The notes beneath the pieces are model-generated. The model did no database searches. It was not told where the DNA came from and was given only the letters and a program-made list of their open reading frames with translations. A DNA stretch of 64,000 bases, from NCBI GenBank assembly GCA_030765525.1, contig JAVCCK010000041.1, positions 128,368 to 192,367 of the forward strand, given 5' to 3'. The position numbers and the translations under genes are program-made. The stretch comes from Candidatus Lernaella stagnicola (GTDB lineage: Bacteria > Lernaellota > Lernaellaia > Lernaellales > Lernaellaceae). Positions 56,611 to 64,000 of this stretch are shown one piece after another (the stretch's first letter is position 1; each line of letters starts with the position of its first letter).

Positions 56611-57183
56611 GCAGGCGTCGCCTTTTTTCTAAAAGCATCCGGCCACAATAGAATTCTTCGCTTTTGCCGAGCGTGCGTCTGAAGCCTAAATTCCGCCATT
56701 CCGGAACTTCCCGAGCGCCCTTTTGGCCATGAGCACCGCGTGGCCGGTGCCGCTTTGCTCGACCTGGACTGCGAAGTCGATTTTGCCCTTTGGCGGTGAT
56801 TGTGGCGGGCGTTGGGTGGGCCACAAGAAAAGCGAAGGCATCGACGTAAAAAGGGGCGCCAGATCAACCTGACGCCCCGCATTGGTCTGAGACGGCCGAT
56901 TCTCGAACCGTGTTACCGAGCCCTGTTTTGCTTCAACCAGTTTGGTGATTGCGAAGGCGCGATGCTGCGCCCCGGCAACGTCCACAGCGCGGGTTTTGAT
57001 GGATAAAACGGTTGATTTCAACGCAAGACAGGGATAAAACCGACAATTGCAACGAGGATTTTGGTGAAACCATGAGGTCGAAGGACGGCTTTCCCGGGGC
57101 ACGGTGTCTGGAGAGGTGGTTGCAGACTTTGATATAATGCATTTTTATAAACCCTGCCCTTCCTATTTTTACAGGAGACGTTG
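56611..57183. other. Gap of 570 bases with a possible gene remnant
   Basis: No intact gene is supported. On the minus strand 56686-56790 encodes a GlmU-like stretch, given separately. A TATAAT at 57133-57138 lies 46 bases before the 57184 start and may be a -10 box, but no good -35 is seen. Confidence 0.45.
56686..56790 (-). pseudogene. Possible GlmU-type nucleotidyltransferase fragment
   Basis: The minus frame reads KIDFAVQVEQSGTGHAVLMA followed by KRALGKF. The VEQxGTGHAVLMA core is typical of the N-acetylglucosamine-1-phosphate uridyltransferase domain (about residues 70-90 of GlmU). Flanking codons do not continue the domain in any frame, so it is a decayed remnant if real. Confidence 0.35.
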
Positions 57184-58515
57184 ATGAGAACCAGATTTTT
57201 TTGTATCACCGTTATTGTGGTGCTGCTCGTTAGCTTTGCGCTTTTTTCCTGCGGCGATGATGATGACGACAACGACGACAATGACGACGCAGACTGCATC
57301 AATTGTGAAACCACATCCGAATGCACAGATGCTCTGGGACCCGGCTGGGCCTGCAAGAACGGCTGCTGCGAGGACCTTTCCAGCGATGACGACGACACCG
57401 GCACAGGCGATGACGACAATGACGACAATGACGACAACGACGATGACGATACGGCTCCGATCTGGCAGACCGAAACCGTGGCCCGGTCCGCCGCCGGCAA
57501 CCGGCAGACCTCGGTAAAGGTCACCGACGATCAGGCCGTGCACATCGCCTTTACCGGCTGCACCGACGCCCCCTGCAACCGCAGCGAGCTGGTTTACGCG
57601 GTCAAGGCCGCAGGCGATGAGGCGTTCGAAGTGACCTCGGTGGACGCGGCCGACGCAGACACCGGCTGGTTTGCTTCCATGCAGATAAACGACGCAGGCG
57701 ACATCTTCGTGGTCTACTCCAACCACAACCGGCAGCGGCAACGGTTTGCCAAAAAGCTATCCGGCGGCGCCTGGATCACCGAAAACCTGGGGATCGGCGA
57801 CGGCGGCTGGTGGAACGGTACGGCACTGTGTGGATCCGATCTGTGGATGGCCCACACCAAGATCCCCTTTTCGGGCTGGGACAATGTCTATTTGCAGGCC
57901 GGGACCTACGACGGCGCAAACTGGACGATGCAGGACGTGGACACCACATCGGGCTCGGGCTGGTTTAACTCCATGGCCGCTACGCCGACCGGAGATCCCC
58001 AGGTCGCCTACGTGCTCAGCCCGGCTTACCCGGTGGGCAACCTGATGCTGGCGGCCTGGACCGACAAGGGCTGGGACATACGGACCATCGACGGCAATAC
58101 CGTGGGCGTGGATCTGGCCATCGACGCCGATGGCTACAGGCACCTGGTCTACTCCAAGATCGATCCGCTGAATTCCAACCTGTGGGATCTGTGGTACGCC
58201 ACCGACGCCCCGGAGGGAACCTGGTCCAAAACCGCCCTGGATTCCGGCGACAGCGAAGAGGACGACACCGGCGGCTTCCCCGGAATCGGCGTGGACGCCA
58301 TGGGCGGTCTGCATGTGTCCTATCGCCACTTCTCCGTCGGCGAACTGCGCTACGCGCGAAACGTAGATGGCGAGTGGGAATTTTTTGTGGCGGATCCCCT
58401 GGGCCTGGGCATGTACACGGACCTGACGGTGGACTTAGACGGCGCAGTTCACGTCACATACGAGGATGGGTTCAACCTCTACCACGCCTGGTGTGAAAAC
58501 TGCGCGGTGTATTGA
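57184..58515 (+). CDS. Asp-rich lipoprotein with beta-propeller-like domain
   Basis: 443 residues from ATG 57184, with AGGAG upstream. Lipobox ALFSC (Cys about 22). Two Asp-rich segments (DDDDDNDDNDDADC and DDDDTGTGDDDNDDNDDNDDDD) bracket a Cys-rich mini-domain of seven Cys (CINCETTSEC ... WACKNGCCEDL), which resembles small granulin- or EGF-like disulfide knots. Then six to seven propeller repeats (SVKVTDDQAVHIAFTG; LAIDADGYRHLVYSK; GVDAMGGLHVSYRH; LTVDLDGAVHVTYED). It is related to the 43725 lipoprotein. Confidence 0.8.
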   Translation: MRTRFFCITVIVVLLVSFALFSCGDDDDDNDDNDDADCINCETTSECTDALGPGWACKNGCCEDLSSDDDDTGTGDDDNDDNDDNDDDDTAPIWQTETVARSAAGNRQTSVKVTDDQAVHIAFTGCTDAPCNRSELVYAVKAAGDEAFEVTSVDAADADTGWFASMQINDAGDIFVVYSNHNRQRQRFAKKLSGGAWITENLGIGDGGWWNGTALCGSDLWMAHTKIPFSGWDNVYLQAGTYDGANWTMQDVDTTSGSGWFNSMAATPTGDPQVAYVLSPAYPVGNLMLAAWTDKGWDIRTIDGNTVGVDLAIDADGYRHLVYSKIDPLNSNLWDLWYATDAPEGTWSKTALDSGDSEEDDTGGFPGIGVDAMGGLHVSYRHFSVGELRYARNVDGEWEFFVADPLGLGMYTDLTVDLDGAVHVTYEDGFNLYHAWCENCAVY

Positions 58516-58576
58516 ACCGCGGCCTTCGGGCGATGTCCGAACCGACGAATGCCGGCTTGCGACCCCGCTGAGCCGT

Positions 58577-58714
58577 TTACAGGTCCTTGGCCAACTCCAG
58601 CACCACCTGGATCCACGGATCGTTTTTGCCCGTAAGCTTTTCGGCCTGAATATCCAGGCGAAACGAAATGTCAAATTCGAAATTAATGGCGCTCCGAAGG
58701 TAAAACGGAATAAC
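58577..58714 (-). pseudogene. Decayed C-terminal gene fragment
   Basis: Forty-five codons on the minus strand, bounded upstream by a stop, encode a coherent stretch including FEFDISFRLDIQAEKLTGKN and then DPWIQVVLELAKDL. No start codon or ribosome site is present. It looks like the 3' end of a truncated gene. Family unknown. The rest of the gap 58516-58872 shows nothing else. Confidence 0.4.
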
Positions 58715-58872
58715 TTAAACTGAAAAGCTGAACAATCACGAAAAGTTGCCATTGTTGTTGCGTATGAGAAACTTGGTTAGGTTGTCTCCTTTCTTCCTTG
58801 AAGCAAGTGTTTTCATTCGCTAAACTCTTGTTGGTTTATTTTTCCAGTCCCTTTATCCGTATCGAGAGGATC

Positions 58873-60489
58873 ATGAAACACAACCATTTTGCCATCCTAG
58901 TCGTAGCCCTGGCATTGCTCCTGGCCTTCGGTTGTTCATCTGGTGGCGACAACGACGATGATCCGGGCAGCGGTACCGATGATGATAGTGCTGCTGGTGA
59001 CGATGATTCTATCGACGACGACGATGACGATAACGATGACGACGATACGGGCAGCGGTACCGATGATGATAGTGCCGCTGATGACGATGATTCTATCGAC
59101 GACGACGACGACGATGACACCACCTACCCCGATGATTACGTCGCGCCCTGGCCGCAGAGCGCCAACGAACCGCAAGATTATGACGAATCAGGAGTTGCGG
59201 GTCCGCTGCGCCAAAAAGGAATGGCATACGACGCATGGCATCTTGCCTGGCATCAACCCGACCACGGCTGCGCCGCCCACGTTTTTTTCACGGACGAATC
59301 TCAAAGCGAGGTAGCCGGTTACCACGGCATCGGCGACAGCGCCGAATGGACCGGGCAATACCTGGCATCTGAAGCTTACCGCTACTATGTAACCGGCGAT
59401 CCGGCTGTCAAACAATTGGTGATTGATAAGGTCGCTGTACTTGACGGGCTGCTCCATGTCACCGGTCGCCCTGGCTTCATATCTCGCTATTGGGGTAGCC
59501 AGGCGATGCTGGATATGTACGGAGCGCCGGGGTGGTGTGATGATTCCGACCGCTGCCACAAAGTCGATACAGGTCTTTACGCCGGCGATTTCTGGCGGGG
59601 TGAGACGAGCCGTGACATGTACACCGGGTGGTTTTACGGAATGGTTACCGCCTACGATTTGGTCGACGATGAGCCCATGCGGGAGATGATTCGGGAGGAT
59701 GTGACAGAAGTTCTCGATGAACTGTTAGCGAATCACTGGTGGATCATTGACGAGGCAGGTCGGCCGACTGATGCCGGGCCGAACGTGTTGCCGGGGTTCC
59801 AACTTGCCTGGATCACCATCGGCTACCACATCACAGGAAACGAGCGATACAAACAAGAGTTGGGCAAGCAGCTCATGGACTCTGGCCGGCTCTGGTTCAA
59901 GCTGAACAATATTACCTTTTTCAATCGGTATTCATCCTACTACGGAAACGCGTTATCCCATCGAGTCTGGTACAGCATATTGCGACTTGGGCGCGTGTAT
60001 TACAGTCCGGCGGACTTCGAGTTCATGGCGGGCGTATTTGAAACGCAGGTCCATACCTTCTCCCGCCTCTCCCATAATCCCTGGTTCAATGCGATCTTTA
60101 TGGGGCAAGGCAATTACGATCCCAGCGACACCGAATACCAAGACCAACTGATCGAGGACCTGACGGTTTTCCAGGACCCGCCTCTTGCGGAGTTTTATGT
60201 ACCCGCCAAGGACCCTTCGACTTATACCCTTGATCCTTTTTCTGTGATTATGACCGATCTGGCAGAGCAGTTTCCGTTTCTGGAAGAGATCCTTGGCGGA
60301 TTCCAATACCAGGCGCTGGAACCCTTTGGCGTAGACGGTTATTGTCCTGCCGGATTCATGTTTCAGTGGTCCCCGTTTATCATCGAAGCATGCGGCTCTG
60401 ATGACCCGACGAAAGTTCACTCCGGGCATGACTTCCTGGCGGCTTACTGGCTGGCCGGGTATCATGGATTTGTGACCAAGGAAGATTAG
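58873..60489 (+). CDS. Asp-rich lipoprotein with alpha/alpha-toroid-like domain
   Basis: 538 residues from ATG 58873, close to a GAGAGGA site. Lipobox AFGC (Cys about 16). The linker (residues ~20-80) contains two 28-residue copies of an Asp/Ser-rich unit. The main domain has helical hairpins with aromatic residues (YLASEAYRYYVTGDPAVKQLVIDKVAVLDGLLHVTGRPG; FYGMVTAYDLVDDEPMREMIREDVTEVLDELL), as in six-hairpin glycosidase-like folds (GH/PL enzymes). Catalytic residues are not assigned. A truncated transposase begins right after the stop. Confidence 0.7.
   Translation: MKHNHFAILVVALALLLAFGCSSGGDNDDDPGSGTDDDSAAGDDDSIDDDDDDNDDDDTGSGTDDDSAADDDDSIDDDDDDDTTYPDDYVAPWPQSANEPQDYDESGVAGPLRQKGMAYDAWHLAWHQPDHGCAAHVFFTDESQSEVAGYHGIGDSAEWTGQYLASEAYRYYVTGDPAVKQLVIDKVAVLDGLLHVTGRPGFISRYWGSQAMLDMYGAPGWCDDSDRCHKVDTGLYAGDFWRGETSRDMYTGWFYGMVTAYDLVDDEPMREMIREDVTEVLDELLANHWWIIDEAGRPTDAGPNVLPGFQLAWITIGYHITGNERYKQELGKQLMDSGRLWFKLNNITFFNRYSSYYGNALSHRVWYSILRLGRVYYSPADFEFMAGVFETQVHTFSRLSHNPWFNAIFMGQGNYDPSDTEYQDQLIEDLTVFQDPPLAEFYVPAKDPSTYTLDPFSVIMTDLAEQFPFLEEILGGFQYQALEPFGVDGYCPAGFMFQWSPFIIEACGSDDPTKVHSGHDFLAAYWLAGYHGFVTKED
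58965..59118 (+). repeat. 84-bp direct duplication in the linker
   Basis: Copy 1 at 58965-59048 and copy 2 from 59049 begin with the same GGGCAGCGGTACCGATGATG and match with few changes. It encodes two 28-residue Asp/Ser units, a recent in-frame expansion. Confidence 0.8.
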
Positions 60490-60499
60490 CAGCATCCCG

Positions 60500-60802
60500 C
60501 GCGTGAGTGTTATCGAGCGGCACAATCTGACGATACGGCAGGGCTGTTCCTATCTGGGTCGGCGAACGGCTTGCCATGCCCGGGATCGGGATCATCTCGA
60601 CGGCAATATGGCCTGGCTGATGTGGCATTACAATTTCATCAGGCCGCATTCGGCTTTGAAGTTCGGGAAAGATATCCGAACACCGGCCATGCAGGCGGGA
60701 ACCGTCTCGAAGAGGTTGAGTTTCCGGGATATCTTCACCTGTCGGGAGCTTCTCTTTTTGTGCCTGCTCATCTCGATGCTGATCATCCAGCGTCAAAAGT
60801 AG
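60500..60802 (+). pseudogene. Truncated transposase (DDE-type), 3' remnant
   Basis: A ~100-residue remnant with SVIERHNLTIRQ and the C-terminal MWHYNFIRPHSALKFGKDIRTPAMQAG, the ending of IS1-like or related DDE transposases (the NFIRPHxxL and RTPAMxAG motifs). No N-terminal part precedes it: an in-frame stop lies at 60488 and the previous gene ends at 60489. It is the inactive 3' end of an insertion element. Confidence 0.75.
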
Positions 60803-60940
60803 ACCCGAAATGCCGGATGGGCTATGCTGACAACACTTCGCAAGAAAAGCACCCTATTTTGACGGAAAATCAAATTGACTCCACTCGGAGATCATGAGAT
60901 AATCAATCAAACAGTGGCCGGAGCAATAGCGCCCTTTTCC

Positions 60941-60975
60941 CTCCATAGCTTTCGGTGCAGCCGAGAGCTATGGAG
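60941..60975 (+). promoter_or_regulatory. 15-bp hairpin masking a Shine-Dalgarno sequence
   Basis: Arms 60941-60955 and 60961-60975 pair over 15 bases (one G-U), loop TGCAG. The 3' arm contains the GGAGG (60972-60976) that lies 9 bases before ATG 60986, a 32-codon open frame ending at 61084, out of frame with the 61005 gene. The stem would hide this ribosome site. It could also be a terminal inverted repeat of a lost mobile element. Confidence 0.5.
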
Positions 60976-61004
60976 GTCCTGTGACATGAAAAGAGATTTG
61001 AAAC

Positions 61005-61739
61005 ATGAAACATTCCCGATTCCAGCTTTTGCCAATCATGATGGTTGTTCTATTTTTCCTGTCTGTCAATTCAGCCGCTGCTGAAACCGCGCAACAATGC
61101 TTTTCCAGATGTGCGTCAATATGCTGTAGGTATTGGGATAATTGTTTAAACCATCCGCCATGCGGTTACGGTCGGAATGAGATTTTCTGCGTCTGTTCTT
61201 CGATAGAAGACGGTAGAACGATGTCGCCGTCTGCGTGTGCCGATCATGTTAAAAAGATGCAGGTGACGTGTGATGGAGCTCCTTCCTATTACAAGGGGGG
61301 GATTGGCGGCGGCCTGCCGGTGGGCAATGGATCCGGTGGGTCCACGGGATCTGTGAGGACTAGAAATTCCACGGGAAATAGCGACCACGACGCCCTATAT
61401 GTTAATCTTCCGAATGTTTCCCGTGGATCGATGATAAGCAATATGATACTTCACAATACATGTTCAAAATCAATTACAGTTAATGTTGTTCCAAAAAATG
61501 GCCCTAAAGTGTCAAGGACGATTCCGCCTGGCGAGAAGCACGTTTTCTTTGACGATAATGGCAATCCAGGCTATTATTGGATCGTTAAATGGGATCAGTA
61601 CTTCAGCAGTGTTGATAGTTTTGCATCAAAAACAATTATAGGATATCGGTACCGATATTCACCAAACAGGTATACATTATATACAGTTCCAGGCCAGCAT
61701 AGGTTTATTTGTATAGGCGACTATATCACCCTAAAGTAA
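61005..61739 (+). CDS. Secreted Cys-rich protein, unknown function
   Basis: 244 residues from ATG 61005; its ribosome site is weak. A signal peptide ends SAAA-ETA. Residues ~27-85 hold eight Cys in CFSRCASICCRYWDNCLNHPPCGYGRNEIFCVC and CADHVKKMQVTC, a probable disulfide-bonded domain. A Gly/Ser linker (GGIGGGLPVGNGSGGSTG) follows, then a C-terminal beta-rich domain (VNLPNVSRGSMISNMILHNTC, PNRYTLYTVPGQHRFICIGDYITLK). It is AT-rich compared with the rest of the window. A short open frame behind a hairpin overlaps its start. Confidence 0.6.
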   Translation: MKHSRFQLLPIMMVVLFFLSVNSAAAETAQQCFSRCASICCRYWDNCLNHPPCGYGRNEIFCVCSSIEDGRTMSPSACADHVKKMQVTCDGAPSYYKGGIGGGLPVGNGSGGSTGSVRTRNSTGNSDHDALYVNLPNVSRGSMISNMILHNTCSKSITVNVVPKNGPKVSRTIPPGEKHVFFDDNGNPGYYWIVKWDQYFSSVDSFASKTIIGYRYRYSPNRYTLYTVPGQHRFICIGDYITLK

Positions 61740-61780
61740 TCTAAAAGCTTACGCAGGTTGCCCTGGTCCCCGAAAATTCG

Positions 61781-61831
61781 TGTAATCGCCGGTCGAAAAG
61801 TGAAACACGTAGCGGTTGAAAAGTGCAACAC
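61781..61831. mobile_element. Remnant IS end (IS21-type repeat)
   Basis: TGTAATCGCCGGTCGAAAAG starts a 28-base segment that is nearly identical to the element end at 63872, followed by a second GCGGTTGAAAAGTG copy at 61812. Repeated GGTTGAAAAGTG units are typical of IS21-family ends. No transposase follows, so this end is orphaned. Confidence 0.5.
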
Positions 61832-61930
61832 CTGAGTAAAGGTTAAAGTTCCCCTCTTTCTCTGTCAATGGTCCGTTTCAATGAGCGGTTGGGGTCCGTC
61901 CCCGGAACGATCCACCACAAGCAGAAGCAC

Positions 61931-62071
61931 CCGCCTGTCCCTCGCCAAAACTCGTCCGTTAATGAAATCAACAAGTTGTGGCCACGCCGAAATCTCCCCA
62001 TTCTGTCGGGATGAAGACTCGAAACCGAGGTTGAAATCACCCACGATTTGGTTTTGGCGAGGGACAGGCGG
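61931..62071. repeat. 21-base perfect inverted repeat pair spaced by 99 bases
   Basis: 61931-61951 (CCGCCTGTCCCTCGCCAAAA plus C) is the exact reverse complement of 62051-62071. With 99 bases between, it looks like a MITE, a large hairpin, or two inverted copies of another repeat. Confidence 0.6.
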
Positions 62072-62401
62072 CGGCGCTTTCCGTCATGCTTTCCGTCACA
62101 AGGCCAAATGTGACGGAAAAACAGGAGTTATTACCGCAAAGAGAAAGGCTCGTAACCTTAATGATTTCGAGCCTTTCGAGTGGTAGCGGGGACATTCTAC
62201 ACTGTCTTGTTCAAAGCATTCGAGCACATGCTGGTAAGGCGTTGGGAGCTTCCTCGGAAGGGGCGTAGGTTTGACCTTCATAGATAGTTTGTTGTTTTTA
62301 GTAGAGTCCCGTCTGGTTGTCCATCGCAAGCCTCTATCCGAGAACCCGATATTTTAGTACAGTATCGAAGTTATCGAAATTTATCGGAAAGAGGACAAGG
62401 G

Positions 62402-63565
62402 ATGGCGATTGATCTTCAAGAGTTGTCAAAAAAGTTGAAGCACCTCCGTAAGGATGTACTAAAGCAGGAACTGGAAGATGTTGCCTCACAGTCGGGTATT
62501 CATATTGAAGCGCTTCGAGAAATGGAACAAGGTAGGCGCGAGCCTACAGGGGACCAAATTCTCATCCTCTCCGACGTGTACAAGCAGGAACTAGCCTATT
62601 TCATAACCGGCGAGCGCGTTGACACATTCGAGAAGGTTAACCAGCTCTTTCGGAAGTTTGATAAAGAACTCACTCCTCAAGACCGAATGAACATCCAAGA
62701 ATTCCTGTATCTCTGCCGTTGTGAGCACGACTTCGAGACTATGATGGGCGGAAGGCCGAGGATCATTCACTTCGACCCCAACTTGAGGGGAACCTTTTTC
62801 AAAGGACATGGCTGGGAAAACGCCGAAAGACTGAGGAAAGAATTTGGCTTCCAAGACAAGCCGTTAGTGGATGTTTTCGGCATCGCGAGGAAGCTCGGAT
62901 ATCACATCTTCCGTCGCAAATTAGGCAGGTCCGCGATCTCTGGAGTGTTCATCCGCCATCGGGAAATTGGAAACTGTATCCTCGTTAACTACAACGAGGA
63001 CCTTTACCGTCAGGATTTTTCGGCGCTTCACGAATTGGCTCACGCGATTTTCGACAAGGATTATCAGGTCAACCTTTCTCTGGAAGATGAGCAGAGAGGC
63101 CCAGAAGAGCGTCGTGAGTGGCGGGCAAACGCTTTCGCGGGGCGTATGCTGATTCCGAGAGCTAAGTTAGAGAGAATGGACACCAGCGGTGATTCAGAGC
63201 TAGTCGCAGACGAGGTGAAACACTTATGTCGGGAATACCGTGCCAACTTTGACACAGGTCTATATGCCATGAAGGATGCCGATCGACTTACACAAGATCA
63301 GGTGGACGACTTGAAGGGCACACGCAAAATCAGCCAAGCTGAAAAGGACGACGCAGCCCTAGTGGGACACGCTCCGAAGGTTAAGGTGCGACGACTCCAG
63401 TTGATGAAAAGAGGGCTGTCCCCGGAGTACGTGGGCGTCTGTTTCGAGGCATACCATCGTGGCCTGATCTCTCAAGGTCGCCTAGCCGAGGCTCTTTTGA
63501 TTCAGCTTGACGAGATGCCAGAGATTGCAGAGATGTACGGAGAACCACTGGAGATGAAAGTATGA
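62402..63565 (+). CDS. XRE/ImmA-IrrE-type regulator-metallopeptidase
   Basis: 387 residues. An N-terminal helix-turn-helix (LEDVASQSGIHIEALREMEQGRREPTGDQILILSDVY, residues ~25-65) is followed by an ImmA/IrrE zinc metallopeptidase domain with SALHELAHAIF (H210 E211 H214) and ERREWRANAFAGRMLIPR. The last ~100 residues are helical. Such fused proteins cleave or sense antitoxin/repressor partners in mobile elements and stress systems. Its stop overlaps the next start as ATGA. The pair resembles ImmA/IrrE plus PIN-like (DUF4411) neighbourhoods. Confidence 0.88.
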   Translation: MAIDLQELSKKLKHLRKDVLKQELEDVASQSGIHIEALREMEQGRREPTGDQILILSDVYKQELAYFITGERVDTFEKVNQLFRKFDKELTPQDRMNIQEFLYLCRCEHDFETMMGGRPRIIHFDPNLRGTFFKGHGWENAERLRKEFGFQDKPLVDVFGIARKLGYHIFRRKLGRSAISGVFIRHREIGNCILVNYNEDLYRQDFSALHELAHAIFDKDYQVNLSLEDEQRGPEERREWRANAFAGRMLIPRAKLERMDTSGDSELVADEVKHLCREYRANFDTGLYAMKDADRLTQDQVDDLKGTRKISQAEKDDAALVGHAPKVKVRRLQLMKRGLSPEYVGVCFEAYHRGLISQGRLAEALLIQLDEMPEIAEMYGEPLEMKV

Positions 63566-63879
63566 TCCCCGATGAGTTCGTACCAGGAAATGTTATCGAC
63601 AATTGTTCTCTGATCAACTTGGTGTCTTCTCTGCTTTTCTTACGGACCTCCATCGATACTTGCCGACATTACTACATTGTGACCCCAACGGTGCTGTATG
63701 AGTGTCTAGTGAAGTCCAGAGGGAAGCCCCTTTCAGAGGCGAGAATCGAGGTTCGACGTCGGGTGGAAATGTGCTTGAATAAATCCGAGATCAAGCGGAT
63801 GGAAATTTCCATTGATGATCTACAGTGTGTTTCTAGGCAAGATATCCCCAAAAAGGTCGGAAAAGGCGAACTGTTGTGA
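63562..63879 (+). pseudogene. PIN-domain-like protein truncated by an IS end
   Basis: 105 residues. The N-terminus FVPGNVIDNCSLINLV carries the first acidic residue (D13), TPTVLYECLV the second (E47), and KKVGKGEL the start of the third motif (E103), where PIN proteins normally continue. Instead, the sequence enters the element end at 63872 and stops at TGA 63877-63879. The C-terminal third is lost. It was probably the toxin/nuclease partner of the ImmA/IrrE gene it overlaps. Confidence 0.7.
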
Positions 63880-64000
63880 TCGCCGGTTGAAAAGTGAAGC
63901 ACTCGCCGGGTTTGGTGGAGGCGGTGGAAAGTCGTGGCATCCTGAGTTATTTCCCGTTGTTTCGGTTACGAAACGACGGGGGAAAGGATGTACAAAGACA
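63872..64000 (+). mobile_element. IS21-like element end (continues beyond window)
   Basis: TGTTGTGATCGCCGGTTGAA at 63872 begins the element; the same GAAAAGTG repeat unit occurs as at 61781. The sequence then runs to the right edge without other genes except the start at 63988. Family assignment is by motif recall and should be treated as tentative. Confidence 0.5.
63988..64000 (+). CDS. Start of probable transposase gene (istA-like), partial
   Basis: ATG 63988 with GGGGGAAAGG upstream opens a frame MYKD that is cut by the window edge. Position relative to the element end suggests the first transposase gene of an IS21-like element. Only four codons are visible. Confidence 0.35.

Larger units (their letters stand above)
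61740..62401. other. 660-base gap with mobile-element remnants
   Basis: No intact gene is supported. It holds a remnant IS-end repeat (61781-61831) and a pair of 21-base inverted repeats (61931-61951 and 62051-62071). Short open frames on both strands here resemble no protein. Confidence 0.5.

Noticed and set aside
55480-59118. Tandem and direct repeats as a CRISPR array
   Set aside because: The units are coding, in frame, without spacers of regular length, and no cas gene is present.

Overview
The window is GC-rich and comes from a Gram-negative bacterium with a complete envelope. It encodes a FadL-type channel, an OprP-type porin, many lipobox lipoproteins, a heptosyltransferase-like GT9 enzyme and a sigma-54-promoted flagellar gene (flgB). 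Paired 2-hydroxyacyl-CoA dehydratase subunits point to anaerobic acyl-CoA or aromatic metabolism. Acidic Asp-rich linkers in secreted proteins, MopE-type metal-binding repeats and DUF1566 lipoproteins resemble deltaproteobacterial-type lineages (Myxococcota, Lernaellota and relatives). The lineage is an inference from gene content only; there is no rRNA or phylogenetic marker analysis behind it.

Layout. 1-9.2 kb: a YihY/BrkB membrane protein (cut by the window edge), a degenerate 5'-nucleotidase-like lipoprotein, then a minus-strand block (LolA-like protein, inositol monophosphatase, two dehydratase subunits, metallophosphoesterase lipoprotein, GT2 and GT9 glycosyltransferases). 9.3-12.8 kb: a small zinc-ribbon membrane protein, flgB behind a textbook sigma-54 promoter, then an abruptly AT-rich two-gene cassette (HEPN-like protein plus P-loop NTPase), the best candidate for an undescribed system. 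13-30 kb: housekeeping genes, including dgt, a Mut7-C protein, the rnc-era-der ribosome-biogenesis operon, a ferredoxin-pfkB-mtaB operon, FadL, a GAF-GGDEF cyclase with an ftsB-like gene, and a chain of 4-nt overlaps (GT-C, ligA, acylphosphatase). 30-39.5 kb: porin, ald, speA, a PEGA protein, tRNA-Lys(CTT) with its own promoter and terminator, an HExxH membrane protein, an alpha/beta hydrolase lipoprotein and an MscS channel.

39.5-60.5 kb is a cluster of surface and secreted proteins. Most carry low-complexity Asp-rich segments: after the lipobox in lipoproteins, or just before a C-terminal Cys-Gly-Cys in two non-lipoproteins. The folds include beta-propeller-like repeats, a serine protease, MopE plus beta-helix, two DUF1566 paralogues and an alpha/alpha-toroid-like protein. 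A clade-type catalase and a DUF2079 membrane protein lie among them. A nested inverted-repeat structure follows the MscS gene at 39.6 kb.

60.5-64 kb is a mobile, AT-richer region. It holds a truncated transposase, an SD-masking hairpin before a Cys-rich secreted protein, a long inverted repeat, and an XRE/ImmA-IrrE gene overlapping a PIN-type gene. That PIN gene is cut off by what looks like an IS21-type end, whose first gene begins at the right edge of the window.
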